In this document: positions 24,958 through 33,554 of the stretch, one piece after another | Layout of the letters: the number at the start of each line of letters is the position of its first letter | Position numbering within the stretch: the first letter of the stretch is position 1 | Source of the DNA: JADKAV01 sp963818505 | GTDB taxonomy: Bacteria > Actinomycetota > Actinomycetes > S36-B12 > UBA10799 | Length of the DNA: 64,000 bases | Direction of reading: 5' to 3' | Assembly: GCA_963818505.1 (NCBI GenBank) | Contig: CAWFSJ010000005.1 | Coordinates: 248,001-312,000 of the forward strand | Notes under the pieces: model-generated | The model's database searches: none | The model's input: only the letters and a program-made list of their open reading frames with translations | Told to the model about the DNA's origin: nothing | Program-made: the position numbers and the translations under genes

Positions 24958-26157
24958 CTAGAGACGTGGCTGGTGGACGACCTCTCGTGTCACGGCGATG
25001 CTTGCCCGACCCTGGTAATCGACGGCGAAGAAGGAGATGCACGCAGGGCCGACGGGGATCCCCTCGAGCCCGTACTGGGTGGCGTCCCACTCGTAGGCCA
25101 ATGAGCTCTGGTTCTCGTCGTACGCGGTTATGCAGGCCCCGCTGGCGGCCACAACTGCGTGCAGGTAACTGTCCGCGGGCAGCGAGGCCTGCACCAGGTA
25201 GTCGGTGTACTCGTCGGGGTACTCCGTGAGCGCGCCGATGACGGGCGGCGCGAGCGGCGGGGCGGTGCGCGTCACCGCGTACCGGGCGGGCGCTGAGGCC
25301 AGCCCGTAGCGGTTGACGATGCTCACCTCGTAGCAGAACGCCCCATTGTCTGCTGCCACGAAACTGTCGTCGACCCACTTGCGATCGCTCAGTTTCGCCG
25401 AAGAACCGTCCTGGAACGCAGCGTTCTTGTCGCCCGAGCACCGTTGCGCGTCGTAGACCTCGATATTGACCGACGACCCTGGACGAACACCGGCAGGGAC
25501 ATCCCAGGTGACCCTCACCGGCGATTCGGTGCTGTCGCCCCCGGTGAACTGCACGTCCTTGAGTACCGGAGGCGCCGGCTCCCGCAGACAGAACCGCTTG
25601 CCGGGCTTGCGGACTTTGCCGCCGTACAGTTTGACCGCGCCACCAGCGTCGTCCGGGGTCAACCAACGACAGTTGTAGAACCAGTCCTCGGGAGGCGACT
25701 TGCAGCCCGTTCCCACCACCGGCTGCATCAGCCGACAGCCGCCGTCGCGCACATGGTTCAGGCCCAGCACATGGCCGAACTCATGGGCCAGCAGCAGGCC
25801 GAGCAGCGGCATCTGATCCGGGCCGGCCTGACGATACTCCGGGGATAGATGCAGATAGGCACCGTTCGCCTTACCGATAGTGGCGTAGCCGCCGTAGCCG
25901 TTGGTGTTACCGAAGGCCAGATTGAACTGGGCCGCACCCGGGCTTCTGACCTCCTTGAAGCGCACCCTGGCTCCCGACTTGCGCCAGGCGTCGGTGGCCT
26001 TCTTCACACTCCAGTCGAAGCGTGGCGGCAACTGATTGACGAAACGGATGGTCTTACCCGGCCAGCGAGGACCTGGCGCGTTGTATGCAGCAGCCGGTCC
26101 CCCAGTCAGGAGCACCAGAGCCAACAGCCCCACGAGACCAGCCCGAATCCGCACCAC
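24958..26157 (-). CDS. Secreted zinc metalloprotease (metzincin)
   Basis: 399 residues. A signal peptide (AGLVGLLALVLLTGGPAAAY) is followed by a protease domain with the metzincin zinc motif AHEFGHVLGLNHV (HExxHxxGxxH) and a Met-turn Met in RLMQPVV about a dozen residues later. The remaining roughly 220 residues look like one or two fibronectin-III-like modules (PVRVTWDVPAGVRPG, FCYEVSIVNRYGLASAP). The start is not certain: GTG codons at 26157 and 26154 give the cleanest signal peptide; a longer in-frame start at 26208 exists. Same strand as the GH31 gene, 31 nt apart. Confidence 0.85.
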   Translation of the reverse strand: MVRIRAGLVGLLALVLLTGGPAAAYNAPGPRWPGKTIRFVNQLPPRFDWSVKKATDAWRKSGARVRFKEVRSPGAAQFNLAFGNTNGYGGYATIGKANGAYLHLSPEYRQAGPDQMPLLGLLLAHEFGHVLGLNHVRDGGCRLMQPVVGTGCKSPPEDWFYNCRWLTPDDAGGAVKLYGGKVRKPGKRFCLREPAPPVLKDVQFTGGDSTESPVRVTWDVPAGVRPGSSVNIEVYDAQRCSGDKNAAFQDGSSAKLSDRKWVDDSFVAADNGAFCYEVSIVNRYGLASAPARYAVTRTAPPLAPPVIGALTEYPDEYTDYLVQASLPADSYLHAVVAASGACITAYDENQSSLAYEWDATQYGLEGIPVGPACISFFAVDYQGRASIAVTREVVHQPRL

Positions 26158-26229
26158 GCAACCGTACGCCTGCCGCACGCATCGTGGCAGGGTTTGGACA
26201 TCGTCCATCCGGTTGGGTTCAGCGCCCAG

Positions 26230-26625
26230 TCACTGGATGAGCACGGCTTCGGCGCCCACAGCCGCGTACACCGGCAGGGCACGCGCGTCCCGGGTCAGCA
26301 ACGGCCTGCCAGCACTGCGAGCTGCCATCCCGATGAGCGCGTCGTACACCTGACCACCTGCAAGCGCCCGGGCAGCCATTTGGTCCATCTCGTCCAGCCC
26401 GCCGACACAGGCAACGGACGTCGGGAAGTTATCCCGGAGAAGCTCCGCGGCAGCTGCCGGTACCAGCCGGTATCCAGGCAACCGAGTGAGGACGGACAAG
26501 GTCTCGAACACCGCGTGACCGGCCAGACCCACCGGTCCCTTCGGGATCGCCGCCAAGGTCCGCTCGTGCGCCTCATGGCCGGCCACCAGCAATGCCACGG
26601 CAACGCTGGTGTCCAACAACGTCAT
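26230..26625 (-). CDS. vapC: VapC-type PIN-domain toxin
   Basis: 131 residues. PIN-domain acidic residues appear as TLLDTSVAVALLVAGHEAHE, HAVFETLSVLTRLPG, GGQVYDALIGMAARS and LLTRDARALPVY, the order typical of VapC ribonucleases. Its ATG overlaps the antitoxin stop (ATGA at 26622-26625), the standard VapBC layout with the antitoxin gene first. Confidence 0.88.
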   Translation of the reverse strand: MTLLDTSVAVALLVAGHEAHERTLAAIPKGPVGLAGHAVFETLSVLTRLPGYRLVPAAAAELLRDNFPTSVACVGGLDEMDQMAARALAGGQVYDALIGMAARSAGRPLLTRDARALPVYAAVGAEAVLIQ

Positions 26626-26858
26626 CGCCGGTCAGCTTCCCGCAATTGCCGTACGTCCTCGTCGTCGATTCGATCCTCCCCAGCCGCAATGACGGTGAAG
26701 CGGCCCTCACGCCGGACTACGTGCTCCTGCAGCCAAGGTTCAATACGGATTGCCGACCCATCCACGATGATGTCCACCCTCCCCGCACGCAGGCCGACAC
26801 GATCCCGCAGCTCCTTGGGGATCACCAGCCTGCCCGCAGAATCCATCCTGCTCTCCAT
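26622..26858 (-). CDS. vapB: VapB-type antitoxin (AbrB/MazE fold)
   Basis: 78 residues. MDSAGRLVIPKELRDRVGLR is the swapped-hairpin AbrB DNA-binding motif, and the C-terminal tail (DRIDDEDVRQLREADRR) is the toxin-binding part. The ATG at 26858 is chosen over one nine codons earlier because TATTCT lies 6 nt before it. Confidence 0.85.
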   Translation of the reverse strand: MESRMDSAGRLVIPKELRDRVGLRAGRVDIIVDGSAIRIEPWLQEHVVRREGRFTVIAAGEDRIDDEDVRQLREADRR

Positions 26859-26864
26859 GGCATG

Positions 26865-26870
26865 AGAATA
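26865..26870 (-). promoter_or_regulatory. -10 box of vapB (leaderless promoter)
   Basis: On the reverse strand TATTCT is followed by 6 nt and the vapB ATG. No ribosome site lies between, which supports a transcript starting at the ATG. Confidence 0.6.
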
Positions 26871-26908
26871 CCATTCAGATGGCAATGATCTGCCAGTCCT
26901 GTGGATAC

Positions 26909-27895
26909 TCAGCCCAGGAACGTCGCCAGTAGCGCGTCAGCAGCCACCGCCGGCGGCAGCTCCCCGGCAAGAACCGACGCTTCCACCTGCGCGAGCCTGG
27001 CCCGCACCTTGGGCGAGTCCCGGAACTCGTCGAGCAACCGGTCACCGATGAGCGACCACATCCAGCCGATCTGCTGGCGTTGGCGCCGCGCCTCACGTTC
27101 GCCCGTCGCGGCCAGCGTGTCCCGGTGTGACACGATCTGCTGCCAGATCTGCGGCAGGCCCTCGCTGGTGAGGGCAGAACACGTCATGACCGGCGGGGTC
27201 CAATTGGGCGAGGCAGGTCGCATTAGGTGGATCGCTCGGCGGTATTCGGCCGCGGCCATCTTGGCTCGCTTGACGTTGTCGCCGTCTGCCTTGTTCACGG
27301 CGATCAGGTCGGCGATCTCCAGGACGCCACGCTTGATCCCCTGCAACTCGTCGCCAGCACCGGAAAGCATCAACACAACGAAGATGTCGACCATCTCCGA
27401 GACCGTGGTCTCGCTCTGCCCGACGCCCACGGTCTCGACGAGCACCACGTCGAATCCGGCGGCCTCGCACAACAGGATCGCCTCCCGGGTCGCACGCGCC
27501 ACTCCTCCCAGGGAACCGCTGGCAGGTGAGGGCCGGATGAACGCGTTCGGGTCGACCGACAGTCGTTCCATCCGGGTCTTGTCGCCGAGGATCGCGCCGC
27601 CGGTGCGCGAGCTGCTCGGGTCCACAGCAAGCACCGCGACCTTGTGACCGGCCGCCGTCAGGTTCGTGCCGAACTGGTCGATGAACGTGGACTTGCCGAC
27701 CCCGGGCACCCCGGTGAGCCCCACCCGGTCCGAACCACCGGTGTCGGGCATCAACGCGGTCAGCAACTCGGCGGCAGCCTCCCGGTGCTCGGGTTTACGA
27801 CTTTCGACCAGCGTGATGGCGCGGGCCAACCACATGGTGTCGCCGGAGCGCACGAGGTCGGCCAATTCCGCACGACCGGGAAGCGGCTGTTTCAT
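26909..27895 (-). CDS. meaB: MeaB-type GTPase, chaperone of methylmalonyl-CoA mutase
   Basis: 328 residues. The P-loop is GLTGVPGVGKSTFIDQFG, followed by VLAVDPSSSRTGGAILGDKTRM and the switch region VVLVETVGVGQSETTVSEMV, with NKAD as base-specificity motif. MeaB loads and protects the adenosylcobalamin of the mutase. Its ATG overlaps the mutB stop by 4 bp, making it the last gene of mutA-mutB-meaB. Confidence 0.95.
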   Translation of the reverse strand: MKQPLPGRAELADLVRSGDTMWLARAITLVESRKPEHREAAAELLTALMPDTGGSDRVGLTGVPGVGKSTFIDQFGTNLTAAGHKVAVLAVDPSSSRTGGAILGDKTRMERLSVDPNAFIRPSPASGSLGGVARATREAILLCEAAGFDVVLVETVGVGQSETTVSEMVDIFVVLMLSGAGDELQGIKRGVLEIADLIAVNKADGDNVKRAKMAAAEYRRAIHLMRPASPNWTPPVMTCSALTSEGLPQIWQQIVSHRDTLAATGEREARRQRQQIGWMWSLIGDRLLDEFRDSPKVRARLAQVEASVLAGELPPAVAADALLATFLG

Positions 27896-30057
27896 GAGCC
27901 GAGCAACTGCTCCAACAAGCCCTCAGCGGCTTGCGCGATCACGGTCCCAGGCGGGAAGATCGCAGCCGCCCCAGCGTCGCGCAAGGCGTCGAAATCCTGC
28001 GGCGGGATCACACCACCGACGACGACCAATATGTCCGGCCGGCCCAATTGAGCCAACGCCGCCTTCAGTTGGGGCACAAGTGTCAGGTGACCGGCGGCCA
28101 GCGAACTGGCACCCACAATATCGACGTCGTTCTCCACAGCCTGCCGCGCAACTTCTTCGGGGGTCTGGAACAGGGGGCCGATGTCGACCACGAAGCCGAG
28201 GTCGGCGAACGACGATGCGATCACCTTCTGCCCACGGTCGTGGCCGTCCTGACCCATCTTGGCGATCAGGATGCGAGGGCGCCGGCCTTCGCGCGCCTCG
28301 AACTGCGCCACGGACGCAGCCACCGTCTCCACCTGCTCGTTGTCAACACCCATCTCCTGGCGGTACACCCCCGAGATCGATCGGATTTCGGCCTTGTGCC
28401 GACCGTACACATTTTCAAGCGCGAGGCTGATCTCGCCCACCGTCGCGTGAACGCGTGCGGCCTTGACGGACAGATCCAGCAGATTGCCATTGCCCTCGCG
28501 GGCGGCATCCTCAAGGTTCGCAAGTGCGGCCTCGACCGCGGTCTGGTCGCGCTCGGCCTTGAGCTTCTCCAACTTCGCGAGCTGACCGGCCCGGACGGCC
28601 GCGTTGTCGACCTTGAGCACGTCGATGTCCTCGGCCGCGTGTGGCCGGAACTTGTTGACACCGATGACCGCCTGCCGGCCGGAGTCGATACGCGCCTGGG
28701 TGCGAGCTGCTGCTTCTTCGATGCGCAGCTTCGGGATGCCGGCCTCGATGGCCTTGGCCATCCCGCCGAGCTCCTCCACCTCCGTGATGTGGGCCCAGGC
28801 CCGTTCGGCGAGTTGGCGCGTCAGGCGCTCGATGAAGTACGAGCCGCCCCACGGGTCGATGACCCGCGTCGTGCCACTCTCCTGCTGCAGGAACAACTGA
28901 GTGTTGCGCGCGATGCGGGCCGAGAAGTCGGTGGGCAACGCCAGCGCCTCGTCGAGGGCATTGGTGTGCAGGCTCTGCGTGTGACCCTGCGTCGCAGCCA
29001 TCGCCTCTACGCACGTGCGCACGACGTTGTTGAACACATCCTGAGCCGTGAGGCTCCAGCCCGAGGTTTGCGAGTGGGTTCGCAGGGACTGCGACTTCGG
29101 GTTCTGCGGGTCGAACTGCTTGACGAGCTTGGACCACAAGAGCCTGGCGGCGCGCAGCTTCGCAATCTCCATGTAGAAGTTCATGCCGATCGCCCAGAAG
29201 AAGGACAGGCGTGGGGCGAATGCGTCGACCTCGAGGCCGGTGGCGATGCCGGCGCGCAGGTACTCGACACCGTCGGCCAGGGTGTAGGCGAGTTCGAGAT
29301 CGGCGGTCGCTCCCGCCTCCTGCATGTGGTAGCCGGAGATGGAGATGGAGTTGAACCGCGGCATCTTGTCGGAGGTGTAGGCGAATATGTCCGAGATGAT
29401 CCGCATCGACGGAGAGGGGGGATAGATGTAGGTGTTGCGAACCATGAACTCTTTGAGGATGTCGTTCTGAATGGTTCCGGTGAGCTTCTCGGCCGGGACG
29501 CCCTGTTCCTCGGCGGCCACGATGTACAGGGCCATGACCGGGAGCACCGCGCCGTTCATAGTCATCGACACGCTCATCTTGTCCAGCGGGATGCCGTCGA
29601 ACAGCACCCGCATGTCCAGGATGGAGTCGATCGCGACACCCGCCATGCCGACGTCGCCGACCACGCGCGGGTGGTCGGAGTCGTAGCCGCGGTGGGTGGC
29701 TAGATCGAACGCGATACTCAGGCCTTTCTGGCCCTGCGCCAGATTGCGCCGGTAGAAGGCGTTGGAGTCCTCGGCGGTGGAGAACCCGGCATACTGCCGG
29801 ATCGTCCAAGGCTGGTTGACGTACATGGTGGGGTAAGGACCACGCAGGTACGGCGGCATGCCCGGGTAGGTCTGCAGGTGGTCCAGGCCGACCAGGTCCT
29901 GCGCGCTGTACAGCGGGACGACGTCGATACCTTCGGGCGTCTGCCAGGCGAGCTTGTCAGGGGTCGAGCCGGTGGCCTGCGCCACGGCCAGCTCCCAGGC
30001 CTCGCGGTCGGTGTGGGCTGTGCGCGGCGGCAGGTTGATCTTGGTGAAGTCGGTCAT
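27892..30057 (-). CDS. mutB: Methylmalonyl-CoA mutase large subunit
   Basis: 721 residues, normal for MutB. The substrate-binding N-terminus shows YPTMYVNQPWTIRQYAGFST, characteristic of true methylmalonyl-CoA mutases, followed by KGLSIAFDLATHRGYDSDHP. The C-terminal cobalamin domain contains AKMGQDGHDRGQKVIASSFA (DxHxxG, His ligand to cobalt) and GASSLAAGHL. It interconverts succinyl-CoA and (R)-methylmalonyl-CoA as a heterodimer with MutA. 4-bp overlaps with mutA and meaB. Confidence 0.97.
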   Translation of the reverse strand: MTDFTKINLPPRTAHTDREAWELAVAQATGSTPDKLAWQTPEGIDVVPLYSAQDLVGLDHLQTYPGMPPYLRGPYPTMYVNQPWTIRQYAGFSTAEDSNAFYRRNLAQGQKGLSIAFDLATHRGYDSDHPRVVGDVGMAGVAIDSILDMRVLFDGIPLDKMSVSMTMNGAVLPVMALYIVAAEEQGVPAEKLTGTIQNDILKEFMVRNTYIYPPSPSMRIISDIFAYTSDKMPRFNSISISGYHMQEAGATADLELAYTLADGVEYLRAGIATGLEVDAFAPRLSFFWAIGMNFYMEIAKLRAARLLWSKLVKQFDPQNPKSQSLRTHSQTSGWSLTAQDVFNNVVRTCVEAMAATQGHTQSLHTNALDEALALPTDFSARIARNTQLFLQQESGTTRVIDPWGGSYFIERLTRQLAERAWAHITEVEELGGMAKAIEAGIPKLRIEEAAARTQARIDSGRQAVIGVNKFRPHAAEDIDVLKVDNAAVRAGQLAKLEKLKAERDQTAVEAALANLEDAAREGNGNLLDLSVKAARVHATVGEISLALENVYGRHKAEIRSISGVYRQEMGVDNEQVETVAASVAQFEAREGRRPRILIAKMGQDGHDRGQKVIASSFADLGFVVDIGPLFQTPEEVARQAVENDVDIVGASSLAAGHLTLVPQLKAALAQLGRPDILVVVGGVIPPQDFDALRDAGAAAIFPPGTVIAQAAEGLLEQLLGS

Positions 30058-31871
30058 CGGACTGCCTCCGCTCGGGTCAGGATATCCAAGGCATCGACCC
30101 CGAGGTGGACGTACTCGTCCACACCCGGGTAGTCGCCCTTGCCCGCCAGGTAGACGCGTTTAGCGCCGGCCTGCTTGAGTGCCTCCGCCGTTGTTGCGGC
30201 AAGCTCGGCGTACACATCGTCGGACGAGCAGATGCAGGCGATGTTTGCTCCGGAGGCCGCGAAGGCCGCCGCAGCCGATGCCGCATCGGCGTGTCCTTCG
30301 TCGGTGATCGCGCGGATGCCACCTGCCGCGAACAGGTTGGCGGCGAAGGCGGCCCTGGCGGTGTGGACGGCGATGGGTCCTAGGTTCGCCAGGAAGACCG
30401 AGGCGTCACCGGCATCGGCACGCAGCGCCTCGTAAGGGTCGGCCAGACGGTCCTGGGGCCACGGCGTCCCGTCGAGTTGGTGGCCTTCGATCGGTACCGC
30501 TTCTCGGGCGTCCGCAGGCGGCAGTTCGGGTCGCTCTGGGCGCTGCTCGTCCAGCAACGGGAACTCGCTGACACCAGTGATCGGGAACTTGCGCGTTGCG
30601 ATCTGCGCGTCGCGGCGCTGTGCCACCACTGCGATGTCCGTGCCGATCTCGTCCATCGCCTCGACCGGACCACCCGCGGCCTCGATGCGCTGGAAGAACT
30701 TCCAGCCTGCAGCGGCAAGTTCGTCGGTGAAGCTTTCGATGTACCAACTACCCCCTGCGGGGTCGAGCACGCGGCCGATGCCGGACTCGTCCTGCAGCAG
30801 CAGTTGGGTGTTGCGGGCAAGGCGCCGACCGAGGTCGCCAGGCAATCCGGCTGCGGAGTCGAAGGGCGCCAGCGTCACCGCCTCGGCACCACCCACGACT
30901 GCGCCTAGTGTGGCGGCGGTCCCGCGCAAGATGTTGACCCACGGGTCGACCTCGGTGAGCCAACGGTCGGCCGACACCGCCACGATCTGCGTGCTGTCGA
31001 TGGGTAGACCCAAGGTCTCAAGAACCGTGGCCCAGCAGTGCCTCAGCGCACGGATCTTGGCGACCGTTGCGAAGACGTCCACGTCCGCGGTCACCTCGAG
31101 GGTGATCCGGGAACCGGGGTTGTCCACCCCGTCGTCGATGAGTGCCCGCAGGTAGAGCAGCCCGACTGACAGCACGTAGCCGATCTCCTGCGCCTCACTC
31201 GCGCCCGCGTCCGAAGCAGGCGCACCGGATGCCAGGAACGTCCGCAGTCGGGGGGTGTTACCCACATCCATCCCGGCCGCCATCTGCGCATCCATCGACA
31301 CGGACCCGTCCGTCACCAGCGTTGCGATCGGGTCGAGCCCAAGACATCCCGACGGCTCCACACCGTGCACACCCCGCGCGGCAAGCAAGTCCCGGTACCA
31401 GCCAGCCACGACGCCCGCATGCGCCCCGGCCCGCAGACTTACCGGCGCTGCTTCCAGCACGACGCCCTCGAGCACGAGGCCCAATTCCTCCGGCGTGCGG
31501 ATACTCACGCCTTCACCAGCGCCGAGGTCCAATTGGACTTCGACACTTGTCGCGCCGTTGGCCAGGTCCTCCAGGATCTGGGCGTTGGCTACCGCGGGGT
31601 CTGGATGCGCCACGCGTGTGCGCACGTCCCAATGACCGTTCTCCCGCGGTGCTGGGTGACCGCCGCGAGTCAGCGGATTGAACCCGGGGAACCCTGCCTC
31701 GTCGGCCAACGTCGGGTACCCGTCGTACAACGGCTCGATGCGCAGTCCGTCGAGGGTCGTGGAGACCAACGTGCGGTCGAAGTCCTTGCCCTTGAGCACC
31801 TTCTCGACCGCGGCGAGCCACTGCTCGCGGGTGGGACTGTAATCCGACGCAAGATCCAGGTTCTCAGCCAC
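30054..31871 (-). CDS. mutA: Methylmalonyl-CoA mutase small subunit
   Basis: 605 residues. It has the mutase barrel (VRTRVAHPDPAVANAQILED, RNTQLLLQDESGIGRVLDPA GGSWYIE region) and a cobalamin-type C-terminal domain that lacks the DxHxxG ligand motif, as expected of the non-catalytic small subunit. The GTG at 31871 is preferred because TATCCT lies 6 nt upstream; a longer in-frame start at 32003 would read through the divergent gene's promoter. Confidence 0.93.
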   Translation of the reverse strand: MAENLDLASDYSPTREQWLAAVEKVLKGKDFDRTLVSTTLDGLRIEPLYDGYPTLADEAGFPGFNPLTRGGHPAPRENGHWDVRTRVAHPDPAVANAQILEDLANGATSVEVQLDLGAGEGVSIRTPEELGLVLEGVVLEAAPVSLRAGAHAGVVAGWYRDLLAARGVHGVEPSGCLGLDPIATLVTDGSVSMDAQMAAGMDVGNTPRLRTFLASGAPASDAGASEAQEIGYVLSVGLLYLRALIDDGVDNPGSRITLEVTADVDVFATVAKIRALRHCWATVLETLGLPIDSTQIVAVSADRWLTEVDPWVNILRGTAATLGAVVGGAEAVTLAPFDSAAGLPGDLGRRLARNTQLLLQDESGIGRVLDPAGGSWYIESFTDELAAAGWKFFQRIEAAGGPVEAMDEIGTDIAVVAQRRDAQIATRKFPITGVSEFPLLDEQRPERPELPPADAREAVPIEGHQLDGTPWPQDRLADPYEALRADAGDASVFLANLGPIAVHTARAAFAANLFAAGGIRAITDEGHADAASAAAAFAASGANIACICSSDDVYAELAATTAEALKQAGAKRVYLAGKGDYPGVDEYVHLGVDALDILTRAEAVR

Positions 31872-31877
31872 ATTTCG

Positions 31878-31883
31878 AGGATA
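31878..31883 (-). promoter_or_regulatory. -10 box of the mutA-mutB-meaB operon
   Basis: TATCCT on the reverse strand, 6 nt before the GTG of mutA, with no ribosome site in between. It suggests a leaderless operon transcript. Confidence 0.6.
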
Positions 31884-31987
31884 GTCCTGCGTGCTGAGCA
31901 GCCACCGTGCACCGCCCGAGCAGCCCACCAGAGGGTGGGAAGTCCAGCGCTTGAGGCGTACCGTGGAAGTATCCGTTGGAGGCGACC

Positions 31988-32623
31988 ATGAGATCCGGAT
32001 CAACCACTCGCCTGACAGCCTCGCTGGTCCTCACAACCGGCCTGCTCGCGGCTCCCGCCATTCCTGTGGCCGCAGTCGGATCGCCACCGGCCACAGCCGT
32101 TTCGGCCCAAGCGAAACACAAGGTGCCGGACCGTTGCTGGCCCTCCTACAAGCACGACCTGCAGCGACTGCAACGGCGGATGAACGTCCAGCTGCCGCAC
32201 TACGGAAGCCACTACGAAAGCGTCAATGCCCAACTCGACAACATGGTCGATGTTCTTTCCAGCGGCGCTACGGATGTCCTTCCCCAGATGGAGGAGGGCG
32301 CCGAGCAGTACCGGGAAACCATGCGGCCGATCATCGCCGACGACCGCGATTCAGCCAAGCGACTCGTCGACCTGGTGCAGAGGTCCAACAAGAACTGCTT
32401 CACCGGCAACCGGCAGGACAAGTTCCTGGCAGGGATGAAGGCGGTGCGCCTGGCATACCAGGATCTGTTCCGCGCCTACGAGAAGGGCCTGCTCGCGGTC
32501 GGCTACTTGACGACCGCGCAGACAGCCAAGGCGCAGGAGGCACTGCAGGACGCCCAACTCGAAGCCGCAACGGTCGAGGACAGATTCGACCGGGGCATCA
32601 AACAATTGCACGATCTGTGGTGA
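31988..32623 (+). CDS. Secreted alpha-helical protein of unknown function
   Basis: 211 residues. A signal peptide (LTASLVLTTGLLAAPAIPVA) is followed by a mostly helical, charged mature part with two cysteines (DRCWPSY and NKNCFTG). No known domain is recognised. The ATG at 31988 has GGAGG just upstream. The gene starts close to and divergent from mutA, and 3 nt before the DMT transporter gene. Confidence 0.7.
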   Translation: MRSGSTTRLTASLVLTTGLLAAPAIPVAAVGSPPATAVSAQAKHKVPDRCWPSYKHDLQRLQRRMNVQLPHYGSHYESVNAQLDNMVDVLSSGATDVLPQMEEGAEQYRETMRPIIADDRDSAKRLVDLVQRSNKNCFTGNRQDKFLAGMKAVRLAYQDLFRAYEKGLLAVGYLTTAQTAKAQEALQDAQLEAATVEDRFDRGIKQLHDLW

Positions 32624-32626
32624 TTC

Positions 32627-33538
32627 ATGGCCTCTGACGTGACCACTCGGACCAGCAGCCAGTTACCGGGTATCGCTGGGCTGGTCGTGGCAACGGCAGT
32701 GTGGGGGTCGACCTTCCTGGTCACAAAGGACGCGCTGGACACACTGTCAGTGGCCAATCTCTTGTTCTGGCGGTTCGGCGTCGCAGCAGTGCTTCTACTG
32801 GCGGCAGCACCGAAACGCTGGCTGCAGCTCAGTGTCGACGAATGGCGCAAGGGTCTCTGGCTGGGCCTGTTCCTCGGTGCCGGCTTCCTCGCCCAGACCG
32901 AGGGGTTGCGGCACACCTCTGCGGCGGTCTCGGGTTTCCTCACCGGACTCATGGTGGTGTTCACTCCTTTGGTGGCCGCCGTTCTGTTCCGCGAGCAGAT
33001 CACCGGCCGGGGGTGGGCGGCGGTGGCAGTGGCCACGACAGGCTTGGCGCTGATCTCGCTGAACGGTTGGGCGCTCTCCCCGGGCGCAGCAATCACGGTT
33101 CTGGGCGCGCTGTTGTTCGCCCTGCAGATCGCGAGCCTGTCTCGGTGGGCGACCAGGGACAACAGCTACGGACTGACGGCGGTCTCCGTGGCCGTCACCG
33201 CTGTCGTTTGCGGGCTGGCTGCACTCGGTGGCGACGGGGTCAGTGTGCCCACCCGGGGCGACGAACTCGTGGCGATCCTCTACCTCGCGATTGCTGCCAC
33301 CTGCCTAGGACTGGTGCTGCAGGCATGGAGTCAGTCGTATCTCTCGGCCACAACCGCCGCGGTCATCATGACGTTGGAGCCCGCCTTCGCCGGTGCCATC
33401 GCGGTGCTCATCGGTGGTGAGGTCCTCACGACGCGCATGTGGGTAGGTGGTCTGGCCATCCTGGCCGCGATGTTCATCGCGGAACTCGGGCCGCGCGAAT
33501 GCTGTGATGCGGGACTGCCGAGGGTCGAAGCCCTGTAG
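32627..33538 (+). CDS. DMT superfamily transporter (EamA)
   Basis: 303 residues and about ten membrane helices in two EamA halves. VVATAVWGSTFLVTKDAL and FWRFGVAAVLLLAAAP mark the first half, ATCLGLVLQAWSQSYLSATT and AVIMTLEPAFAGAIAVLIGG the second. It probably exports amino acids or other metabolites; the substrate is unknown. It follows the secreted protein gene by 3 nt and lies 16 nt before the PLP decarboxylase gene. Confidence 0.9.
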   Translation: MASDVTTRTSSQLPGIAGLVVATAVWGSTFLVTKDALDTLSVANLLFWRFGVAAVLLLAAAPKRWLQLSVDEWRKGLWLGLFLGAGFLAQTEGLRHTSAAVSGFLTGLMVVFTPLVAAVLFREQITGRGWAAVAVATTGLALISLNGWALSPGAAITVLGALLFALQIASLSRWATRDNSYGLTAVSVAVTAVVCGLAALGGDGVSVPTRGDELVAILYLAIAATCLGLVLQAWSQSYLSATTAAVIMTLEPAFAGAIAVLIGGEVLTTRMWVGGLAILAAMFIAELGPRECCDAGLPRVEAL

Positions 33539-33554
33539 GTGCGACAGTGGTCCG

